Part shown: positions 25,168 through 32,695 of the stretch, one piece after another
How positions within the stretch are numbered: position 1 is the first letter of the stretch
Layout of the letters: every line of letters starts with the position of its first letter
Assembly: GCF_002761755.1 (NCBI RefSeq)
Contig: NZ_PEOG01000056.1
Coordinates: forward strand, 1-38,527
Length of the DNA stretch: 38,527 nt
Source: Roseateles chitinivorans
GTDB taxonomy: Bacteria; Pseudomonadota; Gammaproteobacteria; Burkholderiales; Burkholderiaceae_C
Reading direction: 5' to 3'
Position numbers and translations under genes: made by a program
Notes under the pieces: model-generated
The model's database searches: none
Told to the model about the DNA's origin: nothing
The model's input: only the letters and a program-made list of their open reading frames with translations

Positions 25168-26457
25168 TTGCCGAAGGACCCGATCCGCCGCCCTTGGTGG
25201 GCCCAGTTGGGCCCAGGCCTGATCACCGGCGCCGCCGACGACGACCCGAGCGGCATCGCCACCTATTCGCAGGCCGGCGCGCAGTACGGCTACTCGGTCG
25301 GCTGGACCATCCTGGTGACCTTCCCGCTGATGGTCGGCATCCAGCTCGCCAGCGCGCGCATCGGACGGATCACCGGCAAGGGCCTGACCGAGAACTTCGC
25401 CAAGCTGTGCCCGCGCTGGCTGGTGATGGCGCTGGTCGGGCTGCTGGTCGTCGCCAACGTGATCAACCTCGGCGCCGACCTCAGCGCGATGGGCGACGCG
25501 ATGAGCCTGGCCGTCGGCGGGCCGCCGGGCGCCTACATCGTCGCCTTCGCGCTGCTGTCGCTGCTGCTGCAGGTCCTGTTGCCGTATGAGCGCTATGTGC
25601 GGCTGCTCAAGTGGCTGACGCTGTCGCTGCTGGCCTATGTGGGCGTCGGTTTCGCCGCGCAGGCGGACTGGGCGCTGGCGCTGCGCTCGCTGGTGCTGCC
25701 CGAGATGCGCTGGGACCGCGAGTCCACCACCATGGTCGTGGCGATCCTGGGCACGACGATCAGCCCCTATCTCTTCTTCTGGCAGGCCGGTCAGGAAGCC
25801 GAGGAGATCCGCCGCATCGACGCCGACCGGCCGCTCGCGGTCGCGCCCGAGCAGGCGAAGCGGCAGTTCCGGCGGCTGCGCACCGACACCCTGGTCGGCA
25901 TGGGCTTCTCCAACCTGATCGCGTTCTTCATGATCGTCGCGACCGCCGCCGCGCTGCACGCCCGCGGCGTGAGCGACATCGAGACCACCGCCCAGGCCGC
26001 CCAGGCGCTGCGACCGGTGGCCGGCGACTTCGCCTTCTTGCTCTTCGCCGCCGGCATCGTGGGCACCGGCTTCCTGGCGCTGCCGGTGCTGGCCGGATCG
26101 GCGGCCTATGCGGTCGCCACGCTGGCCGGCGTGCGGCGCGGCCTCGACCGCCCGCTGCAGACCGCCAAGGCCTTCTACGCGATCCTGGGCGGCGCCATGT
26201 TGATCGGCCTGGCGCTCAGCCTGGCCGGCTTCAACCCGATCAAGGCGCTCTACTGGTCGGCGGTGATCAACGCCGTCATCTCGGTGCCGATCATGGTGGC
26301 GGTCATGGTCGCCGCCTCCCATCCGTCGATCGTCGGCACGCTGCGCCTGCCGCCGCTGTGGCGCACCCTGGGCTGGCTCGCCACCGGCGCGATGGCGCTG
26401 GCGACGCTCGCGATGATCGTCCTGCAGACTTCCAGCACCTTCGGGGCCGGTCGCTAG
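25168..26457 (+). CDS. NRAMP-fold divalent cation transporter with altered metal-binding motifs
   Basis: 429-aa membrane protein with about 11 helices and clear NRAMP-fold similarity (LGPGLITGAADDDPSGIATY at the first helix). The canonical helix-1 motif DPGN is DPSG here (residues 26-29), and the helix-6 A-M-P-H motif is replaced by TTISPY (196-201), so the Asn and Met ligands for Mn/Fe are lost. This resembles NRAMP-related proteins proposed to carry Mg or other ions, not classical MntH. The start is a TTG at 25168 with GGGAG seven bases before it; no in-frame ATG is suitable. The stop codon is part of the putative -10 of the next gene. Confidence 0.85.
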   Translation: MPKDPIRRPWWAQLGPGLITGAADDDPSGIATYSQAGAQYGYSVGWTILVTFPLMVGIQLASARIGRITGKGLTENFAKLCPRWLVMALVGLLVVANVINLGADLSAMGDAMSLAVGGPPGAYIVAFALLSLLLQVLLPYERYVRLLKWLTLSLLAYVGVGFAAQADWALALRSLVLPEMRWDRESTTMVVAILGTTISPYLFFWQAGQEAEEIRRIDADRPLAVAPEQAKRQFRRLRTDTLVGMGFSNLIAFFMIVATAAALHARGVSDIETTAQAAQALRPVAGDFAFLLFAAGIVGTGFLALPVLAGSAAYAVATLAGVRRGLDRPLQTAKAFYAILGGAMLIGLALSLAGFNPIKALYWSAVINAVISVPIMVAVMVAASHPSIVGTLRLPPLWRTLGWLATGAMALATLAMIVLQTSSTFGAGR

Positions 26458-26460
26458 ACT
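26455..26460 (+). promoter_or_regulatory. Candidate -10 (TAGACT) for leaderless TPR-GNAT gene
   Basis: TAGACT, GCCCCG, then ATG at 26467. The first three bases are the stop codon of the transporter gene. No Shine-Dalgarno site is present between the genes. The -35 is poor. Confidence 0.45.
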
Positions 26461-26466
26461 GCCCCG

Positions 26467-27564
26467 ATGACCGACGCCACCGCCCCTTTCCACGACGCCT
26501 GGACCCTGCGCCTCGACGAGGTGTGGCGGCGTGCACCCGCCTTGTCCGGCGCACAGCTGGTCGCCGAGATCGACGCGCTGGCCGCCGAGCGGCCCGCCGA
26601 TGACGGTCGCGCCCTGTTCGAACGCGCCTGCGCCCGCGACACCGCCGGCCTCGAAGCGCAGGCCGAGCCCCTCTACCGCGCCGCGCTCGAGAGCGGGCAG
26701 CTCGATCCCTACCGGCGCACCCGCGCGGTGATCCAGCTCGGCAGCACCTTGCGCTGGCTGAAGCGACTGGACGAGAGCGAGGCGCTGCTCGCGGGCGAGC
26801 TCGCCCATCACCTGCAGCCCGGCCACGATCGCCCGCTGCATGACGAGGCCCGTGCCCTGCTCGCCCTCACCTACGCCGCCCAGGGCCGCGGCACCGAGGC
26901 CGCGGGGCTGGCGCTGGCCGCCCTCGCCCCGCGCCTGTCGCGCTACAACCGGTCGCTGCTCGCCTGCGCCAAGCAGCTGGCCGGCGAAGTCTGGGACGCG
27001 GGCGACGCCGCGCCGGCAGGCCCCGCGCCGGTCGAGCTCGTCGAGGACCGCTTCCTGCTGCGTCCCTACCGGCCGAGCGACCTGCCGGAGCTGGTCGCCG
27101 CGGTGCGCGAATCCCACCGGTCGATCGGCCGCTGGATGGCCTGGGCCCGCCCGGACTTCTCCGACAGCGACGGCGCCGGATGGCTGGACCACTGCGCGCG
27201 CGGCTGGCAGTCCGGCACCGCCTTCGAGTTCGGCATCTTCGACCGCGAGACCGGGGCCTTCATCGGCGCCGCCGGGCTCAACGGGCTGCATCCGGTGCAT
27301 CCGTTCTGCAACCTCGGCTACTGGGTGCGCAGTTCCTGCCAGGGCCAGGGCGCGGCCTCGGCCGCGGTGCGGGCGCTCAGCCGCCATGCCTTCGACCGGT
27401 TGAAGCTCGCCCGGGTGGAGATCGTCGTCGCCGAGGGCAACACCGCCAGCCTGGCGGTCGCGCGCCGCTGCGGCGCCCATCACGAGGGCCTGCTGCGCCA
27501 TCGCATCCGCGGCACCGACGGCTCGGCATGGGACGCGCACATGTTCTCGCTGATTCCGGCGTGA
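26467..27564 (+). CDS. Fusion of TPR-like domain and RimJ/RimL-type GNAT acetyltransferase
   Basis: 365-aa two-part protein. Residues 1-176 are helical and TPR-like (LYRAALESGQLDPYRRTRAV, TLRWLKRLDESEALLAGEL, LLALTYAAQGRGTEAAGLAL), resembling the TPR_5-type small tetratricopeptide proteins. A Pro/Ala linker (177-189) leads to a GNAT domain (190-362) of the RimJ/RimL class: FLLRPYRPSDLPELV, FIGAAGLNGLHPVHPFCNLG, the acetyl-CoA loop CQGQGAAS (291-298) and VEGNTAS-like VAEGNTASLAVARR. RimJ/L enzymes acetylate N-terminal amines of ribosomal proteins or small amines; the TPR part may choose the protein target. Not a frameshift artefact: one continuous frame with even composition. Confidence 0.85.
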   Translation: MTDATAPFHDAWTLRLDEVWRRAPALSGAQLVAEIDALAAERPADDGRALFERACARDTAGLEAQAEPLYRAALESGQLDPYRRTRAVIQLGSTLRWLKRLDESEALLAGELAHHLQPGHDRPLHDEARALLALTYAAQGRGTEAAGLALAALAPRLSRYNRSLLACAKQLAGEVWDAGDAAPAGPAPVELVEDRFLLRPYRPSDLPELVAAVRESHRSIGRWMAWARPDFSDSDGAGWLDHCARGWQSGTAFEFGIFDRETGAFIGAAGLNGLHPVHPFCNLGYWVRSSCQGQGAASAAVRALSRHAFDRLKLARVEIVVAEGNTASLAVARRCGAHHEGLLRHRIRGTDGSAWDAHMFSLIPA

Positions 27565-27570
27565 TACCTT
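27565..27570 (+). promoter_or_regulatory. Candidate -10 (TACCTT) before conserved hypothetical gene
   Basis: TACCTT followed by seven bases and the ATG at 27578; the gap after the GNAT stop is only 13 nt and has no Shine-Dalgarno site. Of the TANNNT sites reported here this is one of the weaker, since cotranscription with the GNAT gene is also plausible. Confidence 0.3.
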
Positions 27571-27577
27571 CGTCCGG

Positions 27578-28063
27578 ATGAGCACGAACCTCCCCGACGA
27601 TCCCCACGCCCCCCTCCAGGAACCCCGCCTCTGGCGCGACGAGCGCTGGACCGCGCAGGTGATCAAGAACGAAGACGACGAAGGCTGGGCCGTGGCGATG
27701 ACATTGGTCGGCGAGTCCGAACCCGCGCTGGTCGGGCCCTGGACCATGGGCCGCGACAAGAAGAACCCCAAGCCGCTGGACGCGGCGGCCTTCCATACGC
27801 TGGTGAAGACCGCCTCCGAGGTCCTGCGTCGCCACGAGCAGCAACTGCATGCCCAGCTGCACAAGAGCCTCAAGCTGGACACGGACGCCGGGCGCCTGCA
27901 CATCCTGCTGGACATCGTTCCGGACGAGGACAACCCCTATGCGCTGCTGAGCGCCCGCGACGCGCAGGACGAGTTGGTCGCCCAGGTGCGGGTGGCGGCC
28001 AACTTCCGCCTGACCGAGGCGAGCGCCGCCGCCTGGGTCGACAACGACTTCCGCAAGCCCTGA
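27578..28063 (+). CDS. Conserved hypothetical protein, 161 aa
   Basis: Acidic cytosolic protein with no signal peptide or membrane segment. It begins with a Pro-rich stretch, then LWRDERWTAQVIKNEDDEGW and GPWTMGRDKKNPKPLDAAAF, a helix (HTLVKTASEVLRRHEQQLHA), and a C-terminal beta-rich region (LHILLDIVPDEDNPYALLSA). It looks like a single mixed alpha/beta domain. I believe similar proteins occur in related Burkholderiales but can name no family or function. It lies between the GNAT fusion and the LysR gene on the same strand. Confidence 0.75.
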   Translation: MSTNLPDDPHAPLQEPRLWRDERWTAQVIKNEDDEGWAVAMTLVGESEPALVGPWTMGRDKKNPKPLDAAAFHTLVKTASEVLRRHEQQLHAQLHKSLKLDTDAGRLHILLDIVPDEDNPYALLSARDAQDELVAQVRVAANFRLTEASAAAWVDNDFRKP

Positions 28064-28098
28064 GGGCTCCCGTCCCTTCGATCTCGACGGCTCCTCCC

Positions 28099-28962
28099 GT
28101 GACCGCCTCCCTGGACTTCGACCTGTTGCGCAGCCTGCTGGCCGTGGCCGAGACCGGCTCCCTGAGCAAGGCGGCCTCGCGGGTGGCCCGGACGCAGTCC
28201 GCGATCAGCATGCAGATGCAGCGACTGGAGGAAGTGGCCGGCCAGCCGTTGCTGCATCGGGGCGCGCGCGGCGTGACGCTGACGGCCGCCGGCGAGCGCC
28301 TGGTGGTCCACGCGGGCGAACTGCTGCGCCGGCACGACGAGGCGCTGGCCGAGTTGCGCGGCGCCCGCATGTCCGGCGTGCTGCGCTTCTGCTGCCCGGA
28401 GGACTACGCGGTCGCCCTGCTGCCCCACCTGCTGCAGGGCTTCGCCAGCCTGCATCCGCAGGTGCAGATGGAGGTCGTGTGCGCGCCCACGCCGCGGCTG
28501 CTGGAGCTGCTGGCACGACATGCCGCGGACCTGGCGCTGGTGTCGGTCGAGGACGGCCACGCGGGCATCGGCGGCGAAGTCATCCGCCGCGAGCCGCTCG
28601 TGTGGGTCGCACGGCGCGGCGCGCCGGTGGCGGGCCTGACGCCGCTGCCGCTGGCCCTGGGCGCGCCCGACGCGCTGGATCACGTGCTGGCGAAGCGGGC
28701 GCTCGAGGCGCAGGGCCGGGCATTCCGGGTCGCGCATGCGAGCAGCAGCCTGGCGGGACTGGTCGGCATGGCCCGCTCGGGACAGGCGGTGACGGTGCTG
28801 ACCCGCACCGCCGTGCCCGACGACCTGGAAATCCTCGATGACGCCCATGGCCTGCCGCCCCTGCCCGCGGTCGCCCTGACGCTGGCCTTCGATCGGGAGC
28901 GGCCGACGCCGCTCACCGCCGCGTTCGCCGCGCACATCCGGAAGTTCCTCCCCACGGCCTGA
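28099..28962 (+). CDS. LysR-family transcriptional regulator
   Basis: 287-aa regulator. N-terminal winged helix-turn-helix at about residues 3-62: LLRSLLAVAETGSLSKAASR, RTQSAISMQMQRLEEVAGQP. Effector domain follows, with GVLRFCCPEDYAVALLPHLL at the usual start (about residue 90). The start codon is GTG at 28099; no upstream ATG fits and later ATGs would cut the HTH. It is in tandem with, and 100 nt before, the dgdA gene, so it is the natural candidate for its control, although most LysR regulators are divergent from their target. The effector domain is like that of LysR proteins responding to amino acids or aromatic acids; effector unknown. Confidence 0.9.
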   Translation: MTASLDFDLLRSLLAVAETGSLSKAASRVARTQSAISMQMQRLEEVAGQPLLHRGARGVTLTAAGERLVVHAGELLRRHDEALAELRGARMSGVLRFCCPEDYAVALLPHLLQGFASLHPQVQMEVVCAPTPRLLELLARHAADLALVSVEDGHAGIGGEVIRREPLVWVARRGAPVAGLTPLPLALGAPDALDHVLAKRALEAQGRAFRVAHASSSLAGLVGMARSGQAVTVLTRTAVPDDLEILDDAHGLPPLPAVALTLAFDRERPTPLTAAFAAHIRKFLPTA

Positions 28963-28976
28963 GCCCCCTCGCGCCG

Positions 28977-28993
28977 CTGATGGCTCCCATCAG
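28977..28993. promoter_or_regulatory. Candidate regulator operator upstream of dgdA
   Basis: Perfect inverted repeat CTGATGG-CTC-CCATCAG, 70 nt before the dgdA start. It contains the T...A dyad form of LysR boxes (TGATGG-N3-CCATCA). It lies between the LysR gene and dgdA, so it is a fair candidate for LysR binding; the link is inference. Confidence 0.5.
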
Positions 28994-29062
28994 AACAATT
29001 GGCTTCCGCCGCGACGACCCGCTCCTTACCCTCGCCGGGTTCATCGTCAATGGGAGGACCCG

Positions 29063-30364
29063 ATGTCACGCAATGCCGACCCGAGCTTCTGGGCGCGTTC
29101 CCGCCAGCACCTGATCCGCTACGGCGGCAGCTTCGAGCCGCTGATCATCGAGCGGGCGCGCGGCAGCTTCGTCTACGACGCCGACGGCCGGGCGATCCTG
29201 GACTTCACCTCCGGGCAGATGAGCGCGCTGCTCGGGCATGGGCATGCGGAGATCGCCGCGGTGATCGCCGAGCATGCCGCCGGGCTGGATCACCTCTTCA
29301 GCGGCATGCTGAGCCGGCCGGTGGTCGACCTGGCGACCCGCCTGGCGGAGATCGCGCCGGCGGGGCTCGAGCGCGCGATGCTGCTCAGCACCGGCGCCGA
29401 ATCGAACGAGGCCGCGATCAAGCTGGCCAAGCTCTACACCGGCCGCTACGAGGTGGTGGGTTTCGCGCAGTCCTGGCACGGCATGACCGGTGCGGCGGCG
29501 TCGGCGACCTACTGCGCCGGTCGCAAGGGCTACGGGCCCGCGGCGGTCGGGTCCTTCGCGATTCCCGCGCCCAATCCCTATCGGCCGCGCTTCGGCGGTC
29601 TCGGCGCCGACGCCTGGCAGGCCGAACTGGACTACGCCTTCGACCTGATCGACCGGCAGTCCAGCGGCAACCTGGCGGCCTTCATTGCCGAGCCGATCCT
29701 CAGTTCGGGCGGCCTGATCGAGCTGCCGGCCGGCTACCTGCGCGCGCTGCAGCAGAAGTGCCGCGAGCGGGAGATGCTGCTCATCGTCGACGAGGCGCAG
29801 ACCGGCATCGGGCGCACCGGGATGATGTTCGCGTGCGAACGCGACGGCGTGACGCCGGACATCCTGACCCTGTCCAAGACACTCGGCGCGGGCATTCCGC
29901 TGGCGGCGGTGCTCACCACGGCCGAGATCGAGGAACGCTGCCATGAGCGCGGCTTCCTGTTCTACACGACGCATGTCTCCGACCCGCTGCCGGCCGCGGT
30001 CGGGCTGAAGGTGCTGGAGATCGTGGCGCGGGACGGACTGGTGGCGCGGGCCCGGGTCGCCGGCGCGCGGCTGGAGGCCGGCCTGCGCGCGCTGCAGCGC
30101 GAGTTCGACTGCATCGGCGATGTGCGTGGCCGCGGACTGCTGCTCGGCGTGGAGATCGTCCGCAGCCAGGCCGGCAAGGAAGCGGCGCCGGAACTGGGCG
30201 CCGCCATCACCCGGGCCTGCATGGCGCAGGGCTTGAGCATGAACATCGTCCAGTTGCCAATGATGGGCGGCGTCTTCCGCATCGCGCCACCGCTGACGGT
30301 CAGCGACGAGGAGATCGACCTGGGCCTGTCGCTGCTCAAGCGCGCGATCGAGACGGTGATCTGA
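29063..30364 (+). CDS. dgdA: 2,2-dialkylglycine decarboxylase (PLP)
   Basis: 433-aa class III PLP enzyme, the same length as Burkholderia cepacia DgdA and very similar to it along its whole length. It performs decarboxylation-dependent transamination of 2-aminoisobutyrate or isovaline with pyruvate, giving ketone, CO2 and alanine. Key residues have the reference numbering: Gln52 (TSGQMSA), Ser80, Trp138 (SWHGMTG), Ser215, Asp243, Gln246, PLP-Lys272 (TLSKTLGAG), Thr303 and Arg406 (VFRIAPP). These distinguish it from ordinary omega-aminotransferases. GGGAGGA six bases before the ATG is a strong ribosome site. Substrate source may be fungal peptaibols rich in aminoisobutyrate (inference). Confidence 0.93.
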   Translation: MSRNADPSFWARSRQHLIRYGGSFEPLIIERARGSFVYDADGRAILDFTSGQMSALLGHGHAEIAAVIAEHAAGLDHLFSGMLSRPVVDLATRLAEIAPAGLERAMLLSTGAESNEAAIKLAKLYTGRYEVVGFAQSWHGMTGAAASATYCAGRKGYGPAAVGSFAIPAPNPYRPRFGGLGADAWQAELDYAFDLIDRQSSGNLAAFIAEPILSSGGLIELPAGYLRALQQKCREREMLLIVDEAQTGIGRTGMMFACERDGVTPDILTLSKTLGAGIPLAAVLTTAEIEERCHERGFLFYTTHVSDPLPAAVGLKVLEIVARDGLVARARVAGARLEAGLRALQREFDCIGDVRGRGLLLGVEIVRSQAGKEAAPELGAAITRACMAQGLSMNIVQLPMMGGVFRIAPPLTVSDEEIDLGLSLLKRAIETVI

Positions 30365-30382
30365 GGCCGGCGCGACGCCGCC

Positions 30383-30643
30383 TCACGGCCGCGCGTTGCG
30401 CCGCTGCTCCCGCAGCATGAAGAGGTAGAGCCCCTCGACCTTTTCCCGTGCCCAGGGCGTCTTGCGCAGGAACTTCAGGCTGGACTTGATGCTGGGCTCG
30501 AAGGCGAAGCAGCGCAGCGGGATGCGCGCGTCCAGGCCATCCCAGCCATAGGTCTCGACCAGCGCAGTCAGCAGCGCTTCCAGCGTCACGCCATGCAGCG
30601 GATTGCGAGGTTGGGCGGGCGGGGTCGGAGCGGGATCGGTCAT
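30383..30643 (-). CDS. VF530 family (DUF2132) DNA-binding protein
   Basis: 86-aa protein. The core NPLHGVTLEALLTALVETYG, GWDGLDARIPLRCFAFEPS and KSSLKFLRKTPWAREKVEGL is the VF530/DUF2132 family, small helical proteins whose Vibrio member was structurally characterised and suggested to bind DNA. The start at 30643 is chosen because the Pro-rich MTDPAPTPPAQP leader is normal and upstream codons are intergenic; GACAAT lies six bases upstream of the ATG on the minus strand. It converges with dgdA (18 nt between stops). Confidence 0.88.
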   Translation of the reverse strand: MTDPAPTPPAQPRNPLHGVTLEALLTALVETYGWDGLDARIPLRCFAFEPSIKSSLKFLRKTPWAREKVEGLYLFMLREQRRNARP

Positions 30644-30649
30644 CCGGCG

Positions 30650-30655
30650 ATTGTC
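30650..30655 (-). promoter_or_regulatory. Candidate -10 (GACAAT) for VF530 gene
   Basis: Minus-strand GACAAT (4 of 6 to TATAAT) followed by CGCCGG and the ATG at 30643; no Shine-Dalgarno site. Same spacing as the other putative leaderless starts. Confidence 0.35.
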
Positions 30656-30709
30656 GTCTCGCGCCGCTTCGGGCGGCGGCAAGGCAGGTTCATCGGCGAT
30701 CGAGGAAGC

Positions 30710-31549
30710 TCAACCAGGAAAGCGTCCGCCGATCTCGCGCATCAGCTCGGTCGCGGTGGCGGTGAGGCCGCGGGCGACGGCGCCGTCCCATGCCGCGTCG
30801 AACGCGCCCGACGGGCCGATCGCCGTCAGCGCCAGCGCCATCTGCGCGTCGCTGTCGAAGACCGGCACGGCCAGCGCGCTCACGCCTTCGACGATGCCAC
30901 CGACGGATCGATGCATCGCCCGCGTGCGGATCTCCTCCAGCGTCCGCGCGAACGCGGTCCATGGCGGCACCTCCTGCGGCCGGTCGTGGCGACCGACCCG
31001 CGCCAGGTCCGCCGGCCCCTTGCGGCGGGCCTCGGCCAGCATCGCCTTGATCTCGGCTTCTGGCCGATAGGCCGCGAACAGCGGCCCCGACGCGGTGTCC
31101 GACAGCGACACCACCGTCCCGTGCCGCATCGTCACATGCACCGCCGCAGGCGACGCCGCGGTGCGCACGATGGTCGCGCCCTGCGAGCCCCACACCGCGA
31201 TCGCCACGGTGTGGCCGATCTCCTCGGCCAGCGCGTCCAGTCGCGCCGTCGCCAGCCGGACCGGATCGATCTGCTGGATGCCGATCAGGCCCATCTCCAT
31301 CGCCAGCGGACCCAGGCCGTAGTAGCCGGTCGCCGGGTCCTGCCGCATCAGGCCGAGCTTGCAGAAGCTCACCAGGTAGGGATGCGCCTTGGCCGGGCTC
31401 ATCTCGGCCGCCTGCGACAAGGCCTTCAGCGGCAACGGCCGGCCGCGCGCGGCGGCGGCCTTCAGCAGCCGGCCGCCGACCTCGATGCTCTGGATCCCGC
31501 GGCGGTCCTCGCGGTCGTCTCGGTCGTCGGCAGTGTCTTCGGTGCTCAT
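30710..31549 (-). CDS. IclR-family transcriptional regulator (HmgR-like position)
   Basis: 279-aa regulator. Winged HTH at about residues 20-80 (VGGRLLKAAAARGRPLPLKA, MSPAKAHPYLVSFCKLGLMR), then a GAF-like IclR effector domain (about 95-275) with HTVAIAVWGSQGATIVRT and SGPLFAAYRPEAEI, and VSALAVPVFDSDAQMALALT. It begins with an Asp/Arg-rich tail. It diverges from the homogentisate operon across 181 nt. In Pseudomonas putida the IclR protein HmgR represses hmgABC and is relieved by homogentisate, so the same role is likely here, though the first two genes of this operon differ from that cluster. Confidence 0.9.
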   Translation of the reverse strand: MSTEDTADDRDDREDRRGIQSIEVGGRLLKAAAARGRPLPLKALSQAAEMSPAKAHPYLVSFCKLGLMRQDPATGYYGLGPLAMEMGLIGIQQIDPVRLATARLDALAEEIGHTVAIAVWGSQGATIVRTAASPAAVHVTMRHGTVVSLSDTASGPLFAAYRPEAEIKAMLAEARRKGPADLARVGRHDRPQEVPPWTAFARTLEEIRTRAMHRSVGGIVEGVSALAVPVFDSDAQMALALTAIGPSGAFDAAWDGAVARGLTATATELMREIGGRFPG

Positions 31550-31641
31550 GCTTGTCTCGGTCGGTGGCGGGGCGCAGTATCAGTCGCCGCGAAGGCCCTC
31601 CCCCTCCGCCCCTGAGCATTTCTTCGCTGCGATTCAGCATT

Positions 31642-31657
31642 GTTGAACATATTCAAC
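31642..31657. promoter_or_regulatory. Inverted repeat operator over the -35 of the homogentisate operon promoter
   Basis: GTTGAA-CATA-TTCAAC, a 6-bp perfect dyad with a 4-nt spacer. It covers the -35 hexamer of the promoter at 31643-31671, a position suited to repression. A second, wider dyad (ATTCAGC about 31632, GCTGAAT about 31688) brackets the promoter. The IclR regulator encoded next door is the obvious candidate ligand. Confidence 0.6.
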
Positions 31658-31671
31658 CCTCAGGCTATATT
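31643..31671 (+). promoter_or_regulatory. Sigma-70-type promoter for the homogentisate operon
   Basis: -35 TTGAAC (31643-31648), 17-bp spacer, -10 TATATT (31666-31671). This is the best sigma-70 match I saw in the window and sits in its most A+T-rich intergenic stretch. It is 60 nt upstream of the first gene, which has its own AGGAGA ribosome site, so this transcript has a normal leader. Confidence 0.75.
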
Positions 31672-31730
31672 CGCGATCAACAAATCAATTCTGCTTTGCT
31701 GAATTCCACAAGCAGGTGCCAGGAGACTTC

Positions 31731-32693
31731 ATGACCCAGCCGACCAAGCAGTTCGCCAGCCACGCCGACGTCGAGGAGAAGCAGGTCTCCTTCGTCAAGC
31801 TCAGTGACAACGCCTACGCCTACACGGCCGAGGGCGATCCCAACACCGGGATCATCATTGGCGACGACGCGGTGATGGTGATCGACACCCAGGCCACGCC
31901 GGTGATGGCGCAGGACGTGATCCGCCGCATCCGCGAGGTCACCGACAAGCCGATCAAGTACGTGGTGCTCAGCCATTACCACGCGGTCCGGGTGCTGGGC
32001 GCCTCCGCCTATGCGCCGCAGCAGGTGATCGCCAGCCGCGACACCTACGACCTCATCGTCGAGCGTGGCGAGCAGGACAAGGCCAGCGAGATCGGCCGCT
32101 TCCCGCGCCTGTTCCGCAATGTCGAGTCGGTCCCCGCCGGCCTGACCTGGCCGACGATCACCTTCCAGGGCGCGATGAGCGTCTGGCTGGGCACGCTGGA
32201 GGTGCAACTGCTGCAGCTCGGCCGCGGTCATACGAAGGGCGACACCGTCGCCTGGCTGCCGCAGCAGAAGATCCTCTTCTCCGGCGACCTGGTCGAGTTC
32301 GACGCCACCCCCTATGCCGGCGACGCCTACTTCGCCGACTGGCCGCAGACCCTCGACAACATCGCGAGGCTCGAGCCGCGGGCGCTCGTGCCGGGCCGCG
32401 GCGCGGCGCTGACGACGCCGGAGTCGGTGGCCCAGGGGCTGGCCGGCACCCGCAGCTTCATCGCCGACCTGCATGCGTCGGTGAAGGCCGGCGTGGCCGC
32501 GGGCAAGGACCTGAACGCGGTCTACAAGGACACCTTCGCGCTGATGAAGCGGAAGTACGGCCACTGGGTCATCTTCGACCACTGCATGCCCTTCGACGTG
32601 ACCCGCTGCTACGACGAGGTCACCCGGTTCCGCGACCCGCGCATCTGGACCGCCGAGCGCGACCAGGAGATGTGGAAGACGCTCGAGGGCTGA
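31731..32693 (+). CDS. Metallo-beta-lactamase-fold protein with degenerate metal site
   Basis: 320-aa MBL-fold protein, first gene of the homogentisate operon. The fold is clear: GIIIGDDAVMVIDTQATP, VVLSHYHAVRVLGASAY, LGRGHTKGDTVAWLPQQKIL, FSGDLVEF. The HxHxDH motif reads His82-Tyr-His84-Ala-Val86-Arg87, so the Asp and third His are lost, while His167 and Asp186 remain. A single-metal or non-hydrolytic role is possible. I recall the same HYHAVRVLGAS form in relatives, so it appears to be a subfamily trait. AGGAGA six bases before ATG 31731 fixes the start; the next gene starts two bases after its stop. Its step in aromatic breakdown is unknown. Confidence 0.85.
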   Translation: MTQPTKQFASHADVEEKQVSFVKLSDNAYAYTAEGDPNTGIIIGDDAVMVIDTQATPVMAQDVIRRIREVTDKPIKYVVLSHYHAVRVLGASAYAPQQVIASRDTYDLIVERGEQDKASEIGRFPRLFRNVESVPAGLTWPTITFQGAMSVWLGTLEVQLLQLGRGHTKGDTVAWLPQQKILFSGDLVEFDATPYAGDAYFADWPQTLDNIARLEPRALVPGRGAALTTPESVAQGLAGTRSFIADLHASVKAGVAAGKDLNAVYKDTFALMKRKYGHWVIFDHCMPFDVTRCYDEVTRFRDPRIWTAERDQEMWKTLEG

Positions 32694-32695
32694 CC

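Noticed and set aside
25161..25589. ATG at 25161 as start of the NRAMP-like gene
   Set aside because: It is in a different frame and gives an Arg/Pro-rich product; the TTG at 25168 with GGGAG upstream is in frame with the transporter.
25078..27933. 951-codon minus-strand open frame across the transporter, GNAT and hypothetical genes
   Set aside because: Spans three well-supported genes on the other strand, has no recognisable domain, and shows the typical mirrored low-complexity composition.
28511..28526. TGGCACG-containing sequence resembling a sigma-54 promoter
   Set aside because: The spacing to the -12 part is wrong and it lies inside the LysR coding region.
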